Shown: positions 30,358-43,895, counted from the first letter of the stretch. The stretch is 64,000 bases of DNA from Cryptomeria japonica (GCF_030272615.1 NC_081415.1:107241254-107305253); one strand, 5' to 3'. Notes: a model not told the origin generated them from the letters alone. Program-made: numbers and translations.

Positions 30358-31690
30358 CTATTCTAGGGTTGACAGTTTCTCTCTCATGTCTTTTAATTGC
30401 CCTTCTATCATACTACTATCATCATGTACATGAGAGATAGGAGAAAAGGACACAATATCTTCATCTTGAGAGATGTTGGGGTGGATAGGGCTTTTGATTG
30501 GGGACTCTAGTTCACTTTCAGTATTGCTACTCTCATCCCCCCCTTCCTCGTCTTTGTCCCCTTCCTCTTCTTCATCCATTTCTTCCATTTCATCATTAGG
30601 GCTTGCTTCAACTTCATCTTCTTCCACTTGGAAGTCCTCATCTTCTAAGTTATCCTTCGAGTCATCTGTATCCTCTAATTCATATATTTCCTGCAAATTA
30701 GCCTTGGTTGGGTTTTCCACTTCATTATTTAAATCACTTCTTATTTTCGCACACAAATGGACCAACCTTCTCTCACCTGAACTGCTCTCAATCATTCCCT
30801 GCTCCGTCAGATTTTCCCCTTCATTGTGATAATTGTGCATCTCTAGGTCTATGGTAATTATTTTCCCCTCTGACTCTATATTTGTTTTCTTGGCTTTTTT
30901 CGACGTGCATTTAGGGGTGTCAAGATTTCTTTTGTTAGGACTGACATCAAGGAGGGTCAGTTCAAGGGAGAATTTTTCAAGAACAATAGTAGAATTCTTA
31001 GGAATGGTCCTAATAGAGTAAGATAGGCTGGGAGAATTCTAGGCTTTAGTGTTAGAGAGAAACAACTTGGGGGAAATAAAAGGAGCCTTAATAAAGCCAC
31101 CAACGTTGCTAGACATAGAGACAAAACAACTAACAGAAGGAGAGTGTTTGGCAACAAACATATATAATAGATATATCAGACCCTGGTGGAGTGGGGGGTT
31201 ATCCCCATTTTGAATGCATATTTTCAATGAGGAGAATAGGAAAAATGACATATTAATTTTGTGGTGGTATCTACCCTCTAAGGTAAAATATTTTTTAACA
31301 TGGTAACTAAAAATAGGAAAGGGTTTGGGTAAAGCAAAGTGGTCATACCCATTCTAGAATGGCATCGATTTCTCAGCCTTTTCGAAGAACTACTTTATGA
31401 ACCCTTTATAATCTCCCAAGATTTTCCTTTCAACTCTTTCCCCTTCATTCTATAAGCCAGTCACCTCCGTAATATACTCCGGAGTCACGGTAAACAAAAT
31501 TTTGTCGACTGTGACCATGCCATTCTTTTGGGAGTTGTAGAATCTAGCAGAAAGCTCCTTGTTATAACCTTTTAATGCTAAGTGAGATAGCCACTAGGAA
31601 AAGATCCCATATTTCCTTTTTGTCAAGCAGCCCCGAGAAATTGCAAGGTTCAGTTCACTTGAGAGGGCCCCCCATGCTGATAATATGATG
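30358..31690 (-). pseudogene. Decayed long ORF with acidic C-terminus, retroelement-like
   Basis: One minus-strand frame runs from about 31,690 to 30,358 with several TAG/TAA stops and no frameshift. The N-terminal part reads A-L-K-G-Y-N-K-E-L-S-A-R-F-Y, then V-T-P-E-Y-I-T-E-V-T-G-L, then Y-F-T-L-E-G-R-Y and L-H-Q-G-L-I-Y-L-L-Y. The C-terminal 160 codons (30,840-30,358) are intact and extremely acidic, with D/E/S-rich runs. I associate this kind of protein with large non-autonomous plant retroelements, but that is memory and not a search. It lies 3' of a LINE on the same strand and is not part of it, because LINE ORF1 should lie 5'. Confidence 0.45.
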
Positions 31691-32049
31691 AACAGAGCAC
31701 AACAAAAATTTGTGAAAGCGACTGGACAAACAACTACGTTTCTACTCTTTCAAGCTTCTTCTTGAATAATTTCTTTTAATCTTGTCTTTTCTAACTTTAC
31801 TCAAATTAAACTTCTTACATGTGTGGCACCAAATGCAATCATTTCCCATAAACATAGTGCAAAATATCTAGGGCTTCCCTATCTTTCTAATAAAGACAAT
31901 ATCTCCCCATATCCATATGCCAAATGCATCCATCACTTTTGCATCCACATTAAGAAAGTTCATATCTAGGTTACAGTCCACCTAAACCATCCAGTTGGAT
32001 TAGGAACCCATACAACTAGGATGCCTATTCATCTTCAACCTACACAACA

Positions 32050-34270
32050 TCATGTAGGGGCCCAACTTTCTTTTTTGTTAAATTTAAAAAAGGGTTGTCA
32101 TCTTGGAATAATTTAATACTTTGATAGAAAAACCCAAAAAAAAGAGACATGAAATTATCCGCTTGCATTCTGTCTTTCCCATGCAAGGATTTCTTTAAGC
32201 TCTGTCGAGCTATTTTCAAAATTAAAAACTTGCGAGTCGAGATTTCCAAGACTTTGATTAGCAATAACGTTCGCCATCCTATTGCCCTCCCTATAGACAT
32301 GTTGTATCTTAATATCATCAAAAGACGACATGATGCTTTGCACTTATTAACCGTACCCCTAACTTCCCACGATTGAGACATAGCATCTTAAGGAAGTCAA
32401 TGATTAATTTAGATTCACCTTTGAGGATGACATTCTTCCTCGAGATAATTTATAATTTCAAGAGACCCATCCAAGTTGTCAAGGCTTCAGCCTTGTTGTT
32501 AGTGGCAATCCCAAGGTTGGAACCATATCCCACAAGCCTTTTACCATTATGATCTCTTATTAAGCCTCCTTTCCCTAAAACCCCAGGGTTACCTTTATAA
32601 CATCCATCAAAGTTACATTTAATCCAACTTGGTTCAGGAGGTTGCCAAGAGCAGGTCTTTCTTAGTAACATTTTCTACCGGTTAAGCTCCAAAAAATTAT
32701 GACAAATCCCCCAGACTAAATTCTTAGTCAGTGGTCCAAGAGGGAGAGGTAAATTTTAGAAGTTGAAGGTTGAGCATTAACATTTTATTTAATTTGGTGG
32801 ATTATGATGGTTGCAAGGATCATATTGCTTTTCCTTTCTTCTTTGAAGACCCTAGTGTTTCGGTCCTTCCAAATATTCCATGCCAAGAATGGGGGATTTT
32901 GGTATAGAATACCTTTTTCCACCAAGTTTGAGTAAGGAGATAAATGGCCAGCTTCTATAAAGTATTTCATATTTCTAGGTTGAGTTGAGCTAGTTTTCAG
33001 CTTGATTAGAACCTCTTCCCAAATTTCTTGGGCGTAAACACAATGAAGGAATATGTGTTTAATACTTTACATTTCATTTTGGTAGAGATCACATCTTTTA
33101 TCAAGAAAGAATCCTCTTTTATTCAAATTATCAATCATGAGGATCCTTCCATGGGTTGTAGCCCACCAGAAATAATTGATTTTTAGGATAAGACCCTTGA
33201 TCCAAATAGCTTTCTAATTGAATTATTCAGTAGTGTCTTCTTCCAAATTTTTGTATGTCGATTTTATCGTGAAATCCCCTGAGGCATTAGGTTTCGAAAT
33301 CCACTCATCATCCACCAAGGGAGAGTAAAGGGAGCAGTCAGTCAGAAGAGTAGAGAGTTCAAAAGCCTTGAGAAATGATTGGTTTTTACTAGTGGGATGA
33401 ACATTCAACCAGGAGGAAACCATTCTATTCAAGTCTTTCCAAGAATCCTAATCCTTGTTCCAAATTATGTAGTCATTAGCATTATTTCCACAGTGGCTGC
33501 TTAAAAATTGCTTGATATTCTTGGATTGTGGGATAAGATCTAGGGGCAAATTGTGCAACCAAGTGTCCTTCCAAAAAATAATCTTTATACCATTTTCTAT
33601 TAATATCTTGTCATTTCTTTTGATATCACTTCTAGTTTTAGCCACATAACTTCAGATAGTAGAACCAACAGGGAGATCCATGTGATTGAAGAACTTATCC
33701 TCACTCTGGCTAGGGAAGTACTTAGCTTTAAAGATGTTAGTTCAATATTTTTGTGCTTTAGATAATTTCCAACCACTTTGTAAAAGGACTTGATCTTCCT
33801 TATACCCAACCCTCCATACTTCAAGGGTTTACAAACCTTTTCCTAAGCAACCAAGGAAACTCTACAAATTTATTATGTGCTAGCCCATAGAAACCTTTTT
33901 TTATTCCTTTCTAACTTATTAGCAGTAGAGCTTGACATTTTGAAAAGAGAGAGATATTAGATCGACATATTCTGCAAACAAGACTTGACAAGTTGTAATT
34001 TTCTTGCCATATGAATGAGCTTTCCTTTCCAGCTAGCCAAATTCTTTCGGAACCTTTCAAGAAACCCATTCCAAAATTTCAGAGAAGGGTGTTTGGAGAT
34101 GAGGGGGTGTCCAAGATAGGAATCTGGGAGGGTAGTAGCTTGATAGCCAAGGATGGAGGATATTTTATCTTGAAGGATACAATTGGTATTCATAAAGAAC
34201 ATTTTTCTTTTGACAAAGTTTATATACTGTCCTAAAATTGAAGCACAGTTGTCTAAGGTTTTCTAAGAAG
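32050..34270 (-). pseudogene. 5'-truncated LINE: reverse transcriptase C-terminus, zf-RVT and RNase H
   Basis: On the minus strand from 34,270 the order is as follows. The end of the reverse transcriptase reads S-I-L-G-Q-Y-I-N-F-V-K-R-K, then Y-L-G-H-P-L-I-S-K, then F-R-K-N-L-A-S-W-K-G-K-L. The thumb and connection region comes next (33.9-33.2 kb; W-K-D-T-W-L-H-N-L-P-L). A zf-RVT-like region follows near 33.2-33.0 kb (I-N-Y-F-W-W-A-T-T-H-G-R-I-L). The RNase H at 32,671-32,150 has C-N-F-D-G-C-Y, then N-N-K-A-E-A-L, then H-V-Y-R-E-G-N-R-M-A-N. The catalytic Y-x-D-D half of the reverse transcriptase and the endonuclease are missing, as in 5'-truncated LINE copies. Stops and frameshifts are frequent. 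The RNase H of plant L1-type LINEs is C-terminal as here. Confidence 0.8.
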
Positions 34271-36528
34271 AAATGTTTGATTGCTAAGAATGAATGTTTG
34301 ATTGCTTGCTCACTTGAAATTTTTTAAAGCGTAATTAAGATCTTGATATCAATTAGGTTTCAAATGAGAGAGTTAGACCTCCTTTTATACTTGACTACTT
34401 GAAAAATAAAATAAATTTTTGGAGTTGACTGACGTGGGATCCAAATTCTTGTTCATTTGTGATGACTATTGTGAGGCCCCAACTTATGGCTTTATTAAGA
34501 GGACAAATGCATGTACCACATCTTGGTCATAAAAATTAGGACTCTTGATTGGGATGAAGATAGTAAAGATAGTGAGAATGTAGAGAAGATAGGTTGTGTG
34601 ATTAGAATTGGCATTACAATCATGCCTTAGAAGTAGAAGAACCAAAGTGAGGTCTAGGTGATGACAAAATTGTAAACGATTACAATTTAGGATGCTATAT
34701 ATATATATATAATCCTAAATTATACTCACTAAATAATCAAAAGTGTTACATCCCACTTGTGCTCTAAATATTTTTTATGATGTTTTATACATTGATACTT
34801 GTTGCTTAATATTGTTGAAAGGTGATTCACAATTCACATGTTAATGATTTGGTTTTAATCATTATGGCATATGAGTTAATTTTTATATCAATATATGGAA
34901 ATATAGTGTTATGCTAAGATTATAGACCAACTACATGATTTTTACCTAGTGGATGCAGGAAGTCATCATCCTCCTCAAAGGGAGGGGAAGTATCATCAGG
35001 GTTGGGAGGTAATAGCAGAAGGATCTAATGCTATTTGGAACCTTAACCTGTAAGTTGAGACTTATTGAGATGTGATAGGGTTTGATGGAATCAGTTTAGT
35101 TATAATCTAGGTAAACCCTTTATGTCAGTCTAAATGGATACGATTATTTTAAATTTGTCATAGGTTATGCATTTCATTCTAAATAAATTAATAAGTCTAA
35201 AACACTTAGATAATAATCATTATCTATTGTTTTGATTTCAATAACACTTTTTGATAATATTAATATATACATGATTATGTGTGAGTAATTTGGAAATGTA
35301 GTATACGTATATGATATAAGTATATATCTGTAAGTAAAGATATGTGTGAACGCAATATAGTACTTAGCACACATATACGTACCTATAAATATATATAAAT
35401 ATATATAAGTAGAGGACTTTAATATCACAACACAAAAACATGTACATGTATCCAACATAATAACTATGTCTCGACTTGAGGAGACTTCACCATATGTTAG
35501 TAAGTGGAATGATATTCACGTTGCAAAATTTTTAATAATATAAAGTCCAAACGATAATAATTAGTTCTTAGCTGATGAAAGCATTTTACGTGATACTTCC
35601 AAAAAAAATACGATCTTACATATTAAATCTTACATCTTTGTTTAGTCGAAAGTTGAAAGAGAGGATTGAACTAATGGAATAAAAAGAAACTATAGCATTT
35701 ATGACATGTACAATATATTTTTGTTTATTTAGTGAAATGTAATTATATCTATTGAAATCTTGTAAGAGTTTAAGTGTTAGTTTTATCCCTATCCTCGTAA
35801 GAAATATACCATGGGTGTCATGATGTGAATCTTGGTCTTTTCTTACCACAAAAATAATACAACTTAATGAGGAAGCCATAAACGGAGACAAGAGTACCAT
35901 TGATGAATGAAACTTAGGAACCTTAAACGATACCAATGGATGTTATGGCTTTTGGCATACAAAATAAAAAAATAATAAAATAATAAAAGAGTAAATTGGT
36001 TTATAATTCAAAATTAAAGTCAGTTATTAGTGGCCAATTATTGGCTACATATCATGTGTAGACAAAAACGAGACTGCTGCAAGTGTAAATAGCCATAACC
36101 GTTGCAATTAAAGACTGCTAAAATCTAGATAAGGTATATGACTCATTTAATGGGGAATAAAGAATTTTTCTTTACTCTTATACGAAGGATTTCATTCTTA
36201 TACTCATCAGTGAGAAGGTTGCCAACTTATGAGTGCAAGCATGAATCAAGTTATTAAAAACTCGAAGTAATTATCAAATAAATGTTAGCCCTAAGGGTGA
36301 TTGTTACCATGATCTTGATTGAGTAGCATTTAAAACTTGAGCCTAAACATGAAAGTAAGCCTAGTGAACCTCTTTAGTGTCAGTATACAACTAGCATGAG
36401 AAATAGGCATGATGCCTTGGAAAACCTTCATAGGTTTAAGTATAGCCAAGTAGAGTGATGAACTATGACTACATGCATTGGTGTGTTACAAACTCATAAA
36501 ACCTTTGGAAAAGTAGGGTGAAGGGTTA
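34271..36528. other. AT-rich DNA, nothing assigned
   Basis: Contains an (AT) microsatellite near 34,697-34,712 and AT-rich low-complexity DNA at 35.2-35.45 kb. Reading frames here are short and compositionally random. No terminal repeats or RNA genes were seen. Confidence 0.5.
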
Positions 36529-37851
36529 TGAAATAGGTCTGATTCTAGGAAGACAACTGGAAAGGGGTGGGTTGAATCAATTGTCACAAAAATATACAAA
36601 TTAAAGTTAATCTCAGATCTAATTATCAAACATGAAAGCATTAACCAACAACACAACAAGAACACACACAACACCAAGATTTTTGACATGGAAATCTTGG
36701 TCAAAGCAAAAACCATAGTGGGAACCTACCCACAATATGATGATAGTTTGTTAGAAGTATATGAAATATTACAATGGGGAATGCACATGCATTAAAACAC
36801 ACTACCTAGAGCTCACTACTCAAAAACAAGAACAACAAGGTCTACAACCCAAGGATGACTCACTATCTTATAGACACATTCAGATCACATCTAGAAGATC
36901 ATGAACTGAAGAAATAGAATCTCCTAATGCCTAGTTATAGTTCTTGTTAAGCACATAACAAATTCTTCTCACACTTATTCTCTTCTTCTAGAATATTAAT
37001 ACATTATTCAAACATAAATTTGATTCTCATCCGTACACAACACCTCACCACACCAACACTACAAAGATATTACATATATTTATACATGAAATCAATTCTT
37101 CAGAAGGTCGGCTTAATACTCATCACCTATTTACAAAAATATGATCACACATGCTATAATATCACATGCAGACCAAGCAATGTTGGCTAAGACATAGCAC
37201 AAACCCATATCCCATTCCTCATACATGAAAAATATCCCATAATTATGCATGCAACATACGGAACACGCTACAAGAATTTGGTCAGCCAAAACAATGAAGA
37301 ACATTAACATGCTAGAGAAAATCATCATTTACATGCACAACGATCAATGCAGACCACCAACACAAAATGCACAAAATCTAGAAACATCCACAAGAAGCAT
37401 GAATTACTACCAGAACAACTCAAATTACTAGAATCACATCATCATTATACCAAAATTCAAGAACACTAACTACAACGAATGTCAACCAAGAAAAATCACT
37501 TGTGGAGATCTAAACCATGAATAACTTGAATTCAAGACACACATCAACATCCCAAACATTAGAATCCAAATCCGGAAATAAAGATATTACAATCCAGAGA
37601 AATGCATATCAAAATACCGACACTGTGGCATCCCTAGACAATAGAAAAACTTGTCACAACATAGATACCCATAACTTACTGAAATCTCCATGTAGACCTC
37701 TAAAAATTACAATGAATCATCTATACACAATCCTCTACAAACCTTTTAATCTGCAAACTCTGATAATCAACATGCCAAACAAATCAACTCACTGAACTTC
37801 ATTGCAACATTGTCAGAGACAAAGAATTATGTTGACATCAATGACAACACA
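36529..37851 (-). repeat. 3' LTR of the Copia element, 1,323 bp
   Basis: Plus-strand limits TGAAATAGGTCTGATTC and ACAACACA. It aligns with 41966-43168 but has about 120 bp (36.62-36.75 kb) that the other LTR lacks. The RNase H reading frame appears to run into the inner end of this LTR, so that boundary could be a few bases off. Confidence 0.8.
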
Positions 37852-39410
37852 TCTGCAATTTGTTCCTTTGTAGGCACATACTCCAATTTGTCTTCCTTCT
37901 CATTTACCTTGTCCCTGAAAAAGTGAAACTTGATTGATATATGCTTAGTATTGGAATGCAACAACAAATTCTTAGAAATTTTAATTGCACTTTAATTACC
38001 ATAATAAATAGAAATAGGTTCATCATACACAAATTTGATATCCTTCAACATTTGCTTCATCCATACTACTTGAGTACAATTGTTAGCAAAAACAATATAT
38101 TCTGCCTTTGTAGTAGATACAGAAATTTAATTTTTCTTTTTACTCAACCAATAAACCAACCTTTTTCCTAAGAAAAATGCACCACCACTTGTACTCTTCC
38201 GGTGATCAACATCTCCTACCCAATCAACATCAATACAAGCACTCAATGAAAAATCATTATCTTTAGGGTACCATTAGACAAAATCAACAATTCCTTTCAA
38301 ATATTTAAAGATTCTTTTAACAGCTACAACATGCGATTCCTTGGAATCAACTTGAAATCCAGCAACAAGATAAATAGAATTCATGATATCTGGTCTACTT
38401 TGAGTCAAATATAGCAATCCACCAATCATAGATTTCTATCTAGTTTGATTTTCTTTACGCTAATCATCATCCTTAGTCAATTTACTTCTGGTCACCATAG
38501 GAGTTCCAATTGGCTTTGTATCCTCTAAACCAAACCTCTTCAATAACTCTTTCACATACTTGGATTTCGATATAAAACTCTTTTCTCTGATTATGTGATT
38601 TGCAATCCCAGATAGAATTTTCTCTCTCCAATCATAGACATCTCAAATTCATTTGGCATTTCATTAGCAAGCTATTTGAACAAATTATCATTTCCTCCAA
38701 AAATAATGTCATCAATAAAAACTTCAACAATCAAAATGTTATGATGATCAATCTTGAAATACAGAATATTATCAATAGTACCTTTGATAAATCCTAGCTT
38801 CAGTAGATACTTATCTAATCTAGCATACTATGCTCTTGGCACTTGCTTCAATCCATTCAATACTTTCTTTAATCAACACACCATATCCTTCCGATTAGTC
38901 AATAGAAATCCATCTGATTGCTCTATGTACACCTCTTCTTTCAATTCACCATTAGAAATGCTAACTTGACATCCATATGATAGACTTTGAAATCCTTGTA
39001 AGTATCAGAAGCAAGAAATAATCTATCAGCTTCAATCCTTGCTACTGAAGAAAAAGTCTCTTCAAAATCAATTCCTTCCATTTGAGAATATCCTTTACAA
39101 ATAAATTTAGCTTTATTCCTAACAACTTCATCTTTCTCATTCAATTTGTTCTAAAAGACCCATTTAGTTAATATCACATTTTTGTCCTTAGCTCTAGGAA
39201 CAAGAATCTATGAACTGTTCTTTTTAGTTTGATTCAATTCTTCTTCCATTTCTTTTACCCAGTGTTCATCTTTACATGCTTCATTCACATCCTTAGCTTC
39301 AATCTTAGAAATCAAACAATATTCAACTTGATCTTCTGCAATTCTTCTCTTAGTCTGAACACCTTTATTTCTATCTCCTATAATCTGATTTTTTGAATGA
39401 TACAATCTTA
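37852..39410 (-). pseudogene. Copia reverse transcriptase and RNase H, decayed
   Basis: On the minus strand, 39,144-38,941 reads [18 protein letters not shown] and [11 protein letters not shown]. The catalytic motif appears at about 38,720 as F-I-D-D-I-I-F-G (usual Copia Y-V-D-D-I). Then S-R-P-D-I-M and F-K-Y-L-K-G-I, then RNase H at about 38,260-37,900 with D-V-D-H-R-K-S-T-S-G-G and a degraded T-T-K-A-E-Y. The polymerase would copy the element RNA and RNase H would remove the template. Stops are scattered throughout. Confidence 0.8.
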
Positions 39411-39699
39411 CATACCTAGGAGTCTTAGGATTTTCTTATTTTTTGGATTCTTGTGATCTCTCTTTTGCACTTGTACTAGTTCCTTGACCTTGATTTTATG
39501 TATTCATCGAAATGATCTAAACTTGATTCTAAATCTGAGGTTGCTTTCCTTTATTTGCACTATCATTTTGATCATTTGAATCATATTTGCAAGATCTGAT
39601 CTGTCTCTCATTGCATACATCAACCTTGACATTTACACTCTCAACTATCTTTCTCAGTCTCTTGTTATAACATCAGCAGGCCCTGCTTTTAGTAGAATA

Positions 39700-40860
39700 A
39701 CCAAGAAATATTCCTTCATTACATCTAGCATCAAACTTCCCTAAATCTTCATCCCTTTTGATATAACATTTAATTCCAAAATTCTGAAATATTTAATGAT
39801 AGGAGCACGACAAAACCATAATTCATAAGGAGTCTTATCGATATCAACTTTGATATGCACCCATTTAAAAGTGTAAAATACAATACTCACAACTTCTCTC
39901 CAATAACCATGAATAACATTTCCTTGCAACATCATTGTCCTTGCAGCTTCTTGAATAGTTTTGTTCTTCCTTTTCACAATACCATTTTGTTAAGGGGTTC
40001 TTAGAGCTAAAAATAGTCTTCTTATCCCATGCTCTTCATAAAATGCATTAAACTCGTCGGAAATGAATTCTCCACCTTTGTGAGATATCGGATGCTTCAA
40101 CTTCAAACTTGTCTCAATCTAAACCATAGCTTTGAAAATCTTGAACTACTCTAAGGTTTCCTATTTCTCCCTTGAGAAAGTAACCCACATCATCCTTGAA
40201 TAGTCATCAATCAAAAACATAAAATATGTGTCTCCTTGCATGCTTCTAACTCTATAATTTCCACATAAATTAGTATGCAGAAGATCTAATAATCCATTTG
40301 AAAAATGCTTCTTAGTCTTGAAAGATATTCTTGTTTTTTTCCCTAACTGACATTCTTTGCACATAGGGTTAGTAGGTTTTATCAACTTAGGAAGATCTCT
40401 CATAGCCTAAGTAGAACTTATCTTAATAATGTTATTGAAATTAAGATAACACATCCTTCTATGCCACAACCAACTTTCATCATCTTGAGCAATCAAACAT
40501 ATTTTACCAGAGCTATTCAAGTGAAAGATATTACCTTTAGTCTTTGTACCTGTTGGAATCTCTTTTCCGGAGCTGCCCAAGATTTTTCACTTTCCATTCT
40601 TGAACTAGAGATCATATCACTTGTCAACCATTTGTCCAACACTCAAAAGATTATTCTTTAGGACTTCTACATACAAGACATCATCAGTATTGTGCTTACC
40701 ATCAAGAGAAATAGAACCTCTATGACAAATTGTACCAACTTTATTATCTCCAAACTTTACAAGTCTAGCTTCATACTTTTCCAAACTTGCAAACTTACTC
40801 TTATCACCTGTCATATGATGAGAGAATCTGTTGTCAATCACCCATTCATATTTCTCTTCA
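39700..40860 (-). pseudogene. Copia protease and integrase, decayed
   Basis: Protease at 40,841-40,617: M-I-D-N-R-F-S-H-H-M-T-G-D-K, where the usual D-S-G-C-S has become D-N-R-F-S, then N-N-L-L-S-V-G-Q-M. Pre-integrase zinc finger and integrase at 40,403-40,161: M-C-K-E-C-Q-L-G-K and F-L-I-D-D-Y-S-R-M-M-W. The C-terminal integrase part is at 39,977-39,741: A-A-R-T-M-M-L and Y-W-R-E-V-V. It would have processed Gag-Pol and inserted the cDNA. Confidence 0.75.
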
Positions 40861-41024
40861 ACCTATGTAGCCAAATCTCTTTCCACATTCATACAGCTAG
40901 AAGAATTAGTAGGAAGTGGATCATCTTCCTTGATAGCAATAAATACCCATTCATTATCACTTGTATTTCCTTTATCCAATTTATCATCTGAAACACCTTC
41001 ATTAGAAGCATAATAACATCTCTT

Positions 41025-41908
41025 CTAAAATTTAGGCTTGAAATAATTCTTAGGAACTCTTTTTGGACACCTTGCGGCAAAATGTACTATCTTATTACAT
41101 GAAAAATATTTAAGAGGAAAATTTCCTTCATACTTACTGATTCCTTTAGGTAATCTTATGGGAATCATTCTTTCAAGATCCTCAAGCTCTCTCTCTTCTT
41201 CTACCATTTCCTTCATCTTCTTCTCATATCTAGACATCATCCTTGAAGAACTTTCCCTTAGATCATATCTATGCTTCTCCTTTATAAAAATAGTGGCTTT
41301 GAATACAGATTCTACCTTATGAAGGGAGTCACTAAAATCACTTAATTCAAAGGCCGAGATCTTTCCAATCTACATATATCTGGTCACATCTGTCATGGTC
41401 CAGATCTCCTCAATAGCAGCAACTTTATGTTTGTAGGATGTACTTTAGCAACAATCTCTGATTCTTTCAAATTTCCATCAGCACATATGATATTGCACAA
41501 AATTTCATTGACCTTCTAAATAAGATAATTAATGTTCTCGTCTCCACCTATCCTCAACATCTCATACTTTCCCTTCAGGCTCTGCAACTTAGCAATCTTC
41601 ACATAGTTGTCTCCTTCATATAGGGTTTCTAACTTCTTTTAGACCTCATGAACAAGTTGCAATTCAATAACATTTGTCATTTCATAATCTATCAAGGCAC
41701 TCAACAAAGCTTCCTTAGCCCTAATATTGCATTCAACTTCCTTTATCTCATCTAGAGTTGAACGTCCATTTGCAGGAATAGTATACTTGTTCTTTGTAAT
41801 TGTCCAGTAAGATTCACCAATGCATCTCAGATGAAAATCCATGCAACTCTTCCAAGCAGAGTAGTTAGTACCATCAAATCTAAGACTATCCTTCTTGTAA
41901 GATGTCAT
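41025..41908 (-). pseudogene. Copia gag, decayed
   Basis: Starts M-T-S-Y-K-K-D-S-L-R-F-D-G-T-N-Y-S-A-W-K (41,908), the usual Copia gag opening. It is then interrupted near 41,640. A Glu-rich segment at 41,240-41,170 precedes a degenerate zinc knuckle (F-S-C-N-K-I-V-H-F-A-A-R-C) near 41,100. It would form the capsid. It starts about 40 bp inside the primer site. Confidence 0.75.
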
Positions 41909-41949
41909 CCTGGATCACCTCAAGTGGTTAAGGTTCTCCGGAGGAACTT

Positions 41950-41960
41950 TCTCTGATACC
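41950..41960 (-). other. Primer-binding site (initiator tRNA-Met), minus strand
   Basis: TGGTATCAGAG on the minus strand, 5 bp inside the LTR at 41,966. Confidence 0.8.
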
Positions 41961-41965
41961 AATTG

Positions 41966-43168
41966 ATGAAATAGGTCTGATTCCAAGCAGAAAAACTAAG
42001 AGGGGGGGTGCATCAATTGGCACAAAAAAACATACAAATTAAACTTAATCTCATATATCTAATTATTAGAAGTCTATGAAATATTATAGTGGGGAATGCA
42101 CTTGCACTTAGGCACACTGCATAGAGCTCACTACTCAAAAACAAGAACAACAAGGGCTACAACCTAGGGAAGACTCGATGTCTTACAAACACATTCTGAT
42201 TACATCGAGAAGATCATGAATTGAAGAAATATCATCTTCTAATGCCTGGTTACAGTTTCAGTTAAGTACATAACAAGGTCTTCTCACACTTCTTCTCTGC
42301 TTCTGAAAGATTAATACATCATTCACACATATATTTGATTATCATCCATGCACAACACATCACTCCACTAGCACTACAAAGATATTACATATATTTATAC
42401 ATGACATCAATTCTTCACAAGGTCGACTCAACACTCAACACCTAATTACAAAAAATATAATCACACATGCTACAATATCACATGTGGACCAAGAAATATT
42501 GGCTAAGACATAGTACAAACCCATATCACATGCCTCAAACACAAAACACCTCCCATAATTATGCATCGAACAACTACAACACACTACAAGCATCTAGTCA
42601 ACCAAGACAATGAAGAACACTAACACACTAGAGAAAATAATCAATTACATGCACAATGATACATGCATACCACCAACACAAAAGATAGATGATATAGAAA
42701 AATTCACAAGAAACATGAATTACTACTGCAATAGCTCAAATTAATATAATCACATCATCATTATATCAAACTTCAAGAACACTAGCTGCAATGACTGTCA
42801 ACAAGTAAAAATCACTTGCGGAGCTCTAAACCACGAACCACTTGAATTGAATACACACATAAATGTCCCAAAAATTCCTCCGAATCCATAAATTAAGATA
42901 TTACAATGCAAAGAAATGCATGTCAAAATACTAGCACTCTGTCATCCCTAAACAACAGAAAAATGATCGAAAAAACATATAGTCATAACTCACTCAAATC
43001 ACCATGTAGACCTCTGAAAAATTACACTAAATCATCTATACATGATCCTCTACAAACCCTTTAATCCACAAACTTCGATAATCAACATCCTAAACAAACC
43101 TACTCACTGAACTTCATTGTAACACTATCATGTAGACAGAGAAATATGTTGACATGAATGATAACACA
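41966..43168 (-). repeat. 5' LTR of the Copia element, 1,203 bp
   Basis: Plus-strand limits TGAAATAGGTCTGATTCC and ATAACACA. It aligns with 36529-37851 with many substitutions and one deletion of about 120 bp. Confidence 0.8.
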
Positions 43169-43895
43169 TCTCTAAGATATTTGTAAAACAAATATTTGCA
43201 TCATACACGTTACAACAATCTCCTCAAACATCCAACAAAGGATAAGTCTTAGATGGCATTATAACCAACTTCTTTTACCTCCCTGCGAAGGGCTAGGCCT
43301 CTCTAGTTGGAAGTGGTGAGGGGGACTAGCAAGTTCATGGTTGGTTGAAACAAAACCCTAAGGATACCTTCCCTCTCTCAACATTGTAAAGATCTTCTAA
43401 GTTCAGGATGAATTCCGAAAACTTGTAAATACTAAAACTCTCTTAAATATTTTCTTATGTTGTTCTATTTTATGTTATGCAAATGAATTGCATCTTTTAT
43501 AGTGTAAATTTCCTTCTTTCAATTTTTCCCTTTTTAAAATGTTATCTAGGTTTTCATTTTTCTAATTTTGAGGTTCAATGTTATGTAGTTTACAAATTAC
43601 TAGTTGCTGGTTGTTGCTGGTTGTTGCTGGTCGTAGCAAAAAAATATTTTATCTAGAACTGTGAAAAGTAAAACATGTGTATGCACATCATGTGTAAATT
43701 TAAATTAGCTGAAGAATATATAAATCTATTAATTAATTAATTGATTTTAGTTAATTAATGGAAATTATATAAATAAAATCTATTTACTTAACTTTTGAAA
43801 GATAGGAATATGAAGAGTGACCTTAATTAAACTGGCATGGAATATTATTAGCTGCATACACAACATTTTATACCCTAAAAATTTATGTGATGCAG
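43169..43895. other. Unique DNA leading into the second locus copy
   Basis: Up to about 43,560 nothing was recognised. A triplicated TGCTGGT motif lies at 43,605-43,632. The stretch before 43,895 is AT-rich with TTAATTAATTAATTGATT, similar in texture to intron 2 of the peptide gene. Confidence 0.4.

Larger units (their letters stand above)
36529..43168 (-). mobile_element. Decayed autonomous Ty1/Copia element, minus strand, about 6.6 kb
   Basis: LTRs at 41966-43168 (5') and 36529-37851 (3'). The primer site TGGTATCAGAG is at 41,960-41,950 on the minus strand. The Copia order gag - zinc knuckle - protease - integrase - reverse transcriptase - RNase H can be read from 41.9 down to 37.85 kb. 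All domains are present but broken by many stops and frameshifts. No clear target duplication remains. The element occupies most of the gap between the two locus copies together with the other elements. Confidence 0.82.

Noticed and set aside
30358-30840. ORF1 of the LINE at 32-34 kb
   Set aside because: It lies 3' of the LINE RNase H on the same strand, whereas ORF1 must lie 5'. It continues upstream into an unrelated frame up to 31.69 kb.
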